This document shows, in pieces, positions 7,168 through 11,186 of a stretch of DNA of 11,186 nucleotides. The translations under genes and the position numbers were made by a program. The notes beneath the pieces are model-generated. The model did not search any database. It had not been told where the DNA came from and saw nothing but the letters and a program-made list of their open reading frames with translations. Numbering within the stretch: position 1 is the first letter of the stretch; each line of letters opens with the position of its first letter. Origin of the DNA: Mollicutes bacterium (GTDB lineage Bacteria; Bacillota_I; Bacilli_A; RF39; UBA660); contig PXDA01000094.1 of the NCBI GenBank assembly GCA_003566505.1, positions 1 through 11,186 of the forward strand. The letters are read 5' to 3'.

Positions 7168-7789
7168 AACCAAGCACCTCCTCAATTACTGCTAATGCTT
7201 CTTCGGTAATATAAATTTGTGGTGCATTAATAACATCATAAACATTAATGTCACTTGCTTCAATTAAATCAATATGTCGCAAGTTGCGAGTTGCTAAAAT
7301 TAAATTATCAGTTAATTCATGCACAACTAGTAAAATTCTGTTAGCAATTCCTAAATCTTGTAACATTTTTTGCATATCTTTGGTTTTGGGACTAGTTACA
7401 TTAAAATCTTTTAATACAATTACTTCTTTATTGGCAGCTTTTAAACTTAATGCTGATTTAAGCGCTAAAGTACTTTCTTTTGTATTCATTTTTTTCTTAT
7501 AACGGTGTGGTTTTGGTCCAAAAACAATACCCCCACCAGCCCATTGTGGTGCTCTAATAGTACCTTGACGAGCACGACCAGTTCCTTTTTGACGCCACGG
7601 TTTGCGTCCACCGCCACGAACTTCCGAACGTGTTTTCGTTGATGCTGTTCCTTGTCGTAGTGATGCATTAATTAGTTTAATAGCATTATGAACAGCAGTA
7701 TGATTGGGTTCAATACCCCATATTTCTTTTTTTAAAGTTACATCTGCTTGTTTTTCACCTGCTAGGTTAACTACTTTTGCTTTACTCAT
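7157..7789 (-). CDS. rplD: 50S ribosomal protein L4
   Basis: 210 residues. After MSKAKVVNLAGEKQADVTL comes the long tunnel loop with RQGTASTKTRSEVRGGGRKPW, GTGRARQGTIRAPQWAGGG and VFGPKPHRY, then the globular domain ending AVIEEVLGYER. L4 binds 23S rRNA early in assembly; in E. coli it also represses the S10 operon by binding the leader. A longer frame to 7858 exists, but it would lie inside the L3 acidic tail and lacks the family start. The ATG at 7789 has AGGAGG 6 nt before it and overlaps the L3 end by 8 nt; the binding site itself is encoded within the last L3 codons. Confidence 0.97.
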   Translation of the reverse strand: MSKAKVVNLAGEKQADVTLKKEIWGIEPNHTAVHNAIKLINASLRQGTASTKTRSEVRGGGRKPWRQKGTGRARQGTIRAPQWAGGGIVFGPKPHRYKKKMNTKESTLALKSALSLKAANKEVIVLKDFNVTSPKTKDMQKMLQDLGIANRILLVVHELTDNLILATRNLRHIDLIEASDINVYDVINAPQIYITEEALAVIEEVLGYER

Positions 7790-8756
7790 GTTTTTCCTCC
7801 TGTTCCGCTGCATCTTCAGATGAATCAGTTGATTCTTCTGCTGTCTGCTTTGTTTCATTTTCCGTTACAGAAGTTTTCTCTTCTTTTTCAGTCTCTTCAG
7901 TTTCTTCTTTTACAGTCTCTTCAGCCACCTCTTCTTGTTCGGTAGCTTTTTCTTCTGTTTCTGTTTGCTCTTCTTGTTCTTCAACTTTTGCTGTTTCTAC
8001 TTCTTCATTTTCAGTAACATCAGCTGTTTCTGTTTTTATTTCCTCATTATTTTCACTCACTGCTTCTACTTCCTCTTTTGGTATTGCTTGCTCATAAAGA
8101 TTTAACCCCTCAAATTCATTTACGGTATCAGGGTTTTTCGTTGCATTAGTAATCATTACCAAAGATTTCTTTGCTCCCGGCACATTTCCTTTTATTAATA
8201 TGACATTTTTTTCTGTATCTACCATAACAATTTCTAAATTTTGAATAGTAACTTGTTCAGCACCCATATGTCCTGGCATCTTTTTGCCACGAAAAACACG
8301 TTTAGCACGCATTGAACCTAGCGAACCAACCCGACGATGAAAATGTGATCCTCTTGTCATTGGTCCCCGGGAAAAATTATGTCTTTTAATAACTCCTTGA
8401 AAACCTTTTCCTTTGCTTATTCCTGTTACATCAACCATTTCACCAGGTGTAAAAATTTCCGCAGTAACTTCTTGTCCAAGCGTATATGCTTTTGCATCAA
8501 CATCTCTAATTTCGCGAAAGAAGCGCTTAGGTGTTGTTTTTGCTTTTTTTACATGTCCCTGTTCTGGACGATTACTTAGTTTTTCTCTTTTATTATCAAA
8601 ACCAAGTTGAATAGCTTCATAACCATCACTTTCAGTTGTTTTTATTTGTGTCACTATATTTGGTTCCACACCAACAACTGTAACAGGAATCATTTTACCG
8701 CTTTTGGTAAATACTTGTGTCATACCTAATTTTTTTCCTAAGATTCCTTTTTTCAT
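7782..8756 (-). CDS. rplC: 50S ribosomal protein L3 with long glutamate-rich C-terminal tail
   Basis: 324 residues, about 110 more than usual. Residues 1-225 are a normal L3: MKKGILGKKLGMTQVF, FTPGEMVDVTGISKGKGFQG, IKRHNFSRGPMTRGSHFHRR, GSLGSMRAKRVFRGKKMPGHMG and IKGNVPGAKKSLV. Residues about 227-324 form a low-complexity acidic tail in which I count 39 glutamates out of 98, mixed with Thr, Lys, Ala and Gln. It is surely disordered and strongly negative, unlike any rRNA-binding extension. The frame is continuous and leads into the L4 start, so it is not an assembly slip. L3 is an assembly initiator near the peptidyl transferase centre. AGGAGG precedes the ATG. Confidence 0.97.
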   Translation of the reverse strand: MKKGILGKKLGMTQVFTKSGKMIPVTVVGVEPNIVTQIKTTESDGYEAIQLGFDNKREKLSNRPEQGHVKKAKTTPKRFFREIRDVDAKAYTLGQEVTAEIFTPGEMVDVTGISKGKGFQGVIKRHNFSRGPMTRGSHFHRRVGSLGSMRAKRVFRGKKMPGHMGAEQVTIQNLEIVMVDTEKNVILIKGNVPGAKKSLVMITNATKNPDTVNEFEGLNLYEQAIPKEEVEAVSENNEEIKTETADVTENEEVETAKVEEQEEQTETEEKATEQEEVAEETVKEETEETEKEEKTSVTENETKQTAEESTDSSEDAAEQEEKHE

Positions 8757-8781
8757 ATTATCCTCCTACTTAATTATATTA

Positions 8782-9090
8782 TTATGATTGTATCTTTATA
8801 TCGACACCACTCGGAATATCCAAATGTGCTAACGCATCAATGGTTTCCTTACTTGGGTTTGCGATATCAATTAATCGTTTATGTGTCCTTTTTTCAAATT
8901 GCTCACGTGAATCTTTATACTTATGAACAGCGCGTAAAACAGTAATTTTTTCCACCTCAGTTGGAAGCGGTACTGGACCACTAATTTCGCCACCTGTTCT
9001 TTTGACAGTAGCAATAATCTTGGCACATGCTTTATCTAATTTTTGATGATCAAACGATTTTAATTTAATTCGCACTTTTTTCTTTGCCAC
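8782..9090 (-). CDS. rpsJ: 30S ribosomal protein S10 (NusE), GTG start
   Basis: 102 residues. Conserved blocks include KVRIKLKSFDHQKLD, GPVPLPTEVEKITVLRAVHKYKDSREQFEKRTHKRLIDI and the end LDIPSGVDIKI. S10 belongs to the 30S head and also acts as NusE, the antitermination partner of NusB that couples ribosomes to RNA polymerase. Initiation is at GTG (9090), with GGGAGG 7 nt upstream across an A-only spacer; no in-frame ATG is a reasonable alternative. It is the first gene of the operon, with a leader of about 124 nt. L3 starts 25 nt after its stop. Confidence 0.98.
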   Translation of the reverse strand: MAKKKVRIKLKSFDHQKLDKACAKIIATVKRTGGEISGPVPLPTEVEKITVLRAVHKYKDSREQFEKRTHKRLIDIANPSKETIDALAHLDIPSGVDIKIQS

Positions 9091-9214
9091 TTTTTTTCCT
9101 CCCTTCGCCTATATCTGGTACAGACTTGCTCCGCGCAAAAACATGATTCGCCTTTTTTCAACAACAACCCCTCCTGGCGTTTCAACAACCTCGCACATCA
9201 TCGCCTCTACACAA
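9091..9214 (-). promoter_or_regulatory. 5' leader of the S10 operon
   Basis: The stretch between the predicted transcription start and the S10 GTG is about 124 nt and noticeably richer in G+C than the terminator region upstream. It holds a 30-codon open reading frame (entered separately), a strong AGGAGGGG (9168-9175) with no ATG or GTG at a normal distance, one CGCC (9176-9179) and three copies of AGGCGA (9201-9206, 9148-9153, 9105-9110). Two very small hairpins are possible: TTGC/GCAA around GCGGA, and TCTG/CAGA around TAC. S10 operon leaders are regulated by L4 in E. coli and are conserved RNA motifs in several bacterial groups; I cannot assign this one to a named family. The final GGGAGG (9098-9103) serves S10. 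Confidence 0.6.
9109..9201 (-). CDS. Possible 30-residue leader peptide upstream of S10
   Basis: A complete frame runs from ATG at 9201 (a second ATG follows directly at 9198) to TAG at 9109-9111. It begins MMCEVVETPGGVVV, has a basic centre EKRR and ends MFLRGASLYQI. AGAGG lies just upstream, 2 nt from the first ATG and 5 nt from the second, so the second is the better start. The stop lies 18 nt before the S10 GTG, with the S10 binding site in between, which would suit translational coupling or an attenuation-like leader. A frame of this length can arise by chance in a 124-nt leader, so coding status is open. No known domain is recognised. Confidence 0.4.
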   Translation of the reverse strand: MMCEVVETPGGVVVEKRRIMFLRGASLYQI

Positions 9215-9220
9215 TAATTC

Positions 9221-9249
9221 ATTATACAGTGCTTAAGAAAAAAAATCAA
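9221..9249 (-). promoter_or_regulatory. Sigma-70/SigA-type promoter of the S10-spc operon
   Basis: On the minus strand TTGATT (9244-9249) is a 4-of-6 match to the -35 consensus. It is followed by a 17-nt spacer and a perfect TATAAT (9221-9226). The predicted transcription start is near 9214. The element lies just behind the upstream terminator and ahead of S10, so it probably drives the whole ribosomal cluster. No comparable promoter was seen within the operon. Confidence 0.85.
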
Positions 9250-9260
9250 TAGTTTTTTTC

Positions 9261-9295
9261 AAAAAAACCGAACAAGATCTTTTTTTCTTGTTCGG
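9261..9295 (-). terminator. Intrinsic terminator of the upstream gene
   Basis: Minus-strand reading gives CCGAACAAGA (9286-9295), an 8-nt A-rich loop, the perfect complement TCTTGTTCGG (9268-9277), then seven T residues (9261-9267). A 10-bp perfect stem with a T run is a textbook Rho-independent terminator. It would end transcription of the gene at 9501 and insulate it from the S10 promoter, whose -35 box begins 11 nt further on. On the plus strand the trailing sequence is only partly T-rich. Confidence 0.93.
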
Positions 9296-9341
9296 CAATA
9301 TTTCTTTTTTATTATCTCTCTTTTTTCATTCAATTCATTTA

Positions 9342-9387
9342 TCACTTGCTAAAGGCAAATGAAGGATCACTTTCTAAAGGAAAATGA
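9342..9387 (-). repeat. Tandem 21-nt imperfect repeat, each copy a small hairpin
   Basis: Two 21-nt copies (9367-9387 and 9342-9362) separated by 4 nt differ at two positions. Read on the minus strand, the first has arms TCATTTTC and GAAAGTGA, the second arms TCATTTGC and GCAAGTGA; both enclose the loop CTTTA. Each stem is 8 bp with one T-G wobble. The two differences fall on paired positions (T-A in one copy, G-C in the other), so pairing is kept. They lie between the stop codon at 9501 and the terminator, in the 3' untranslated region of the upstream gene. Function is unknown: RNA structure, a DNA-binding site or a recombination site are all possible. Confidence 0.7.
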
Positions 9388-9500
9388 CAACCTTTGCTCT
9401 TTCGAGTTTGACGACTATTCGTCTAAAAGACAACGAACAACGAACCCATCATCCTGCGTACGAGTATCACGGTGAATTGCAGAATTGCCTGAGTATAAGG
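9388..9500. other. Non-coding GC-richer segment after the modular protein gene
   Basis: About 113 bases without a convincing gene. The composition is about 45% G+C by hand count, matching the 3' end of the neighbouring gene rather than the roughly 23% of the stretch 9301-9360. Visible structure is limited to a small hairpin GACGA/TCGTC (9410-9423) and short direct repeats: GAATTGC at 9474-9480 and 9483-9489, and ACGAAC twice around 9432-9443. It appears to be one unit with the GC-rich coding part upstream. No tRNA, promoter or terminator was recognised in it. Confidence 0.5.
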
Positions 9501-11186
9501 TTACTCCCTAACACAGCGCACAGAGAAACTGAAAGCCTCAGAGTCCGAATAGCGAAGCACACCATTCATATCCCCCAAGATTCGACCCCAAGGGCCAGAC
9601 GACGAAGACCAGAAGTAGCCATATAAACCAAAAGTCAAATATCCACCGTCCGGTTGACGAGTGCCTCCTGGAAGTGCTTCAAAACCTGACTGACCACAAG
9701 GTTCATCTACACACCATTCAGCAGAAGAAGCTTTGAGCTGATCTCCAGCTGGAGAACAACCCCAGTGTGTTCGATCATCTTCACAATCACCTGTGGTCCA
9801 ATAATAACTCTCGAGAGCATGCCATTCACTATCACTAGGTAATAACCAACCCTCGGGACAGATACCTTGAACTGAAGTCGTTGTGTCTCCCTCTACCACA
9901 CTATCTCCGGCCATAGCTGCACTCCGCTGATATAAAAGGCCATGGGTTTCTCCTGTGTCATCTTGATGATAACCACACCAGCCTACATCTGTATTATTCA
10001 TCCAACCTATACTACCACAACCATCATCATAATCTAAATTCTCTGCCATCCAACACTGATCATCTATCTGTACTGTTGCATATTCTTTATCATCTCTTTC
10101 ATCAATTAAAGTTTCACCACAGGCAATTGCTTCTTCCTCTTCTTCAACTAAACAACGCACTGAATAACCATTACCCATATGCTCCGCCCAACGATGTACT
10201 CCTTCTTCAGCCTGTTGCATACCACGATACCATGCAGTACCACTACATACTGGGAAGGTATTTATTAAACCTAACAAATATTGCTCTAACAACACTAAAT
10301 CTTGTGCGTTCACATCACCATCTCCATTTAAGTCAGCGGCTGCGATACTTGCTGCATCTAAACTTTCTAATTCTAAAATATAATCAGAAAGTAGTGCACT
10401 ATCAACTTCCGTTATATCACCATCGTCATTAATATCACCAAATAAACGACCGCCACCACCTGGTACTTCACATGTCCCAGCTGCTTTTTCAGCTGCACTT
10501 GAGGTCCAAAACTTACCTCTTACTAAATGATTATCACCCATATCCCACCATGGATAAAATGCACCATATTTTTCGGGATTTAAATAATGAGAATAATCAA
10601 AACGCCATCCACCTGGTAGAGCACTAAAATCTACTGTATCAGTGCCACCCCAAGTACTGGTTTTCAATTGTTCACCTACACTACCACTATTACGCCATCT
10701 TAAACTATTAGCATCACTATAAGTCATGCCTAAAGTCATTTCTAAGGTTTGAAATTCTTTATCACTTGGTAAATGAGTTCCTTCTGGACAGGCAGTTGCC
10801 GCTGCTTCCCAGTCATATAAACGACCATAGGTGTCACAATTACTATTATCTTCTTCATAACACCAACTGTTACCTGCTTCATGACCACCATAATTTAAGT
10901 TTTCCGCCATCCAACATTGCGTACCAATACCAACAACATCATATTCCTGTCCACCTATTTCAATTGAAGTCATGCCATTACATGGATCTCCTATTTCTGG
11001 ATACCATGGATAATCGGGATGACTTGGATTAAGTGGTGCGATTGGATCACCTGACTCATAAGGATTTTCTGGATCATATTCCGGATCATAAGGATCCACT
11101 GGTGTTGGTTCAGTATCAATTACAAATTCCGCAATAATAACTTTATTACTATTAACATTAAAAGTATATTCTAAACTAGTACTTAA
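9501..11186 (-). CDS. Modular Fib_succ_major/dockerin protein, 3' part (start outside window)
   Basis: 561 codons are visible and the frame is open to the window edge, so the GTG at 11099 is not the true start. Residues 1-25 (LEYTFNVNSNKVIIAEF) resemble the end of a divergent InlB B-repeat; 30-65 form a linker rich in Asp-Pro (DPYDPEYDPENP). About 72-347 and 358-560 are two Fib_succ_major domains (TIGR02145-like), each with QCWMAENL, HLPSD or LLPSD, ALPGG, FWTSS or FWSSS and a final SVRC. Inside the first, at about 249-311, is a dockerin-like pair of calcium loops (Asp251/Asn253/Asp255/Asp262 and Asp285/Asn287/Asp289/Asp296). It is cysteine-rich, so probably secreted, but any signal peptide is out of view. 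The last ~150 residues use GC-richer codons. Specific function unknown; adhesion or surface display is plausible. Confidence 0.85.
   Translation of the reverse strand, partial: LSTSLEYTFNVNSNKVIIAEFVIDTEPTPVDPYDPEYDPENPYESGDPIAPLNPSHPDYPWYPEIGDPCNGMTSIEIGGQEYDVVGIGTQCWMAENLNYGGHEAGNSWCYEEDNSNCDTYGRLYDWEAAATACPEGTHLPSDKEFQTLEMTLGMTYSDANSLRWRNSGSVGEQLKTSTWGGTDTVDFSALPGGWRFDYSHYLNPEKYGAFYPWWDMGDNHLVRGKFWTSSAAEKAAGTCEVPGGGGRLFGDINDDGDITEVDSALLSDYILELESLDAASIAAADLNGDGDVNAQDLVLLEQYLLGLINTFPVCSGTAWYRGMQQAEEGVHRWAEHMGNGYSVRCLVEEEEEAIACGETLIDERDDKEYATVQIDDQCWMAENLDYDDGCGSIGWMNNTDVGWCGYHQDDTGETHGLLYQRSAAMAGDSVVEGDTTTSVQGICPEGWLLPSDSEWHALESYYWTTGDCEDDRTHWGCSPAGDQLKASSAEWCVDEPCGQSGFEALPGGTRQPDGGYLTFGLYGYFWSSSSGPWGRILGDMNGVLRYSDSEAFSFSVRCVRE
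10254..10442 (-). other. Dockerin-like double EF-hand segment nested in the first Fib_succ_major domain
   Basis: The encoded segment has two repeats of about 22 residues, starting DINDDGDITEVD and DLNGDGDVNAQD. Each follows the D-x-N-x-D-G-D-x-x-x-x-D spacing of a dockerin type I calcium loop and is followed by a hydrophobic helix (LLSDYILE, LLEQYLLG). A glycine linker (GGGG) leads in, and cysteines flank it. It falls between FWTSS and AWYRGM of the host domain. Dockerins bind cohesins in cellulosomes, but many lone dockerin-like pairs in bacteria have other roles; no cohesin is in this window. Confidence 0.8.

Noticed and set aside
7777..8097. Plus-strand serine-rich frame opposite the L3 tail
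   Set aside because: The Ser/Val/Thr wording is the mirror of GAA/GAG-rich codons of the L3 acidic tail. No ribosome binding site supports it.
1..9090. Alternative genetic code (UGA as Trp or Gly)
   Set aside because: Every Trp codon checked is TGG, no in-frame TGA occurs in any gene, and S5, L16 and L24 end at TGA at normal protein lengths.
9342..9387. Start of a CRISPR array
   Set aside because: Only two 21-nt repeats separated by 4 nt; there are no spacers and no cas genes.
9384..9626. Plus-strand frame of 80 codons over the GC-rich segment
   Set aside because: It overlaps the 3' end of the modular gene in antisense, has only a weak AAAGG before its ATG, and its arginine-rich translation shows no recognisable domain. 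Long antisense frames are expected in GC-richer coding sequence.
9501..10120. Diversity-generating retroelement target (variable C-terminal lectin-like domain)
   Set aside because: The domain type and position at the C-terminus invited the idea, but there is no reverse transcriptase, no template repeat and no adenine-biased variable repeat pair in the window.
10254..10442. Cellulosome component
   Set aside because: A dockerin-like pair alone does not make a cellulosome. No glycoside hydrolase, scaffoldin or cohesin is visible, and the module is internal rather than terminal.
10076..11032. Plus-strand His/Leu-rich frames opposite the modular gene
   Set aside because: Composition (HH, LL, YH runs) follows from antisense reading of Asp-, Gly- and Asn-rich coding sequence. 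The minus-strand frame is continuous and has clear domains.

Overview
The window is a long, almost gap-free ribosomal protein operon on the minus strand, preceded upstream by the 3' part of a large modular surface-type protein on the same strand. The organism looks like an AT-rich, low-GC Gram-positive bacterium. Nearly every gene carries a strong AGGAGG-type ribosome binding site, S14 is the short zinc-binding form, and L5, L14 and L16 read, from memory of these families, like Bacilli and especially Mollicutes-related lineages. UGA is used as a stop (S5, L16, L24) and every tryptophan codon checked is UGG, which argues against genetic code 4 (Mycoplasma) and code 25 (Gracilibacteria). Ribosomal protein L30 is absent from its usual place, as in many Mollicutes and in candidate phyla radiation (CPR) bacteria. 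The upstream protein carries Fib_succ_major domains, which are more often met in Bacteroidota, Fibrobacterota and CPR. The lineage call is therefore tentative.

Layout, in the direction of transcription (from high to low coordinates). 9501-11186: 3' part of a multidomain protein whose start lies outside the window. It shows the end of a possible InlB-like B-repeat, a DP-rich linker, a Fib_succ_major domain with a dockerin-like double EF-hand inserted into it, then a second Fib_succ_major domain. The last ~460 coding bases and the ~110 bases after the stop are clearly richer in G+C than their surroundings. 9342-9387: two tandem small hairpins. 9261-9295: intrinsic terminator. 9221-9249: strong sigma-70-type promoter. 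9091-9214: an approximately 124-nt leader holding a 30-codon open reading frame and several unusual sequence signals. 9090 down to 1: S10-L3-L4-L23-L2-S19-L22-S3-L16-L29-S17-L14-L24-L5-S14-S8-L6-L18-S5-L15-SecY (cut by the window edge).

The operon joins the classic S10 and spc clusters without a visible internal terminator or promoter. Gaps are 10-30 nt or replaced by overlaps, so the 20 ribosomal proteins and the SecY translocon subunit are probably made from one transcript starting near 9214. The order is canonical apart from missing rpmD (L30). The most unusual ribosomal gene is L3, which carries a ~98-residue tail that is about 40% glutamate. The best candidates for something undescribed are the translated-looking S10 leader, the dockerin nested in a Fib_succ_major domain, and the GC-rich 3' cassette bordered by covarying tandem hairpins.
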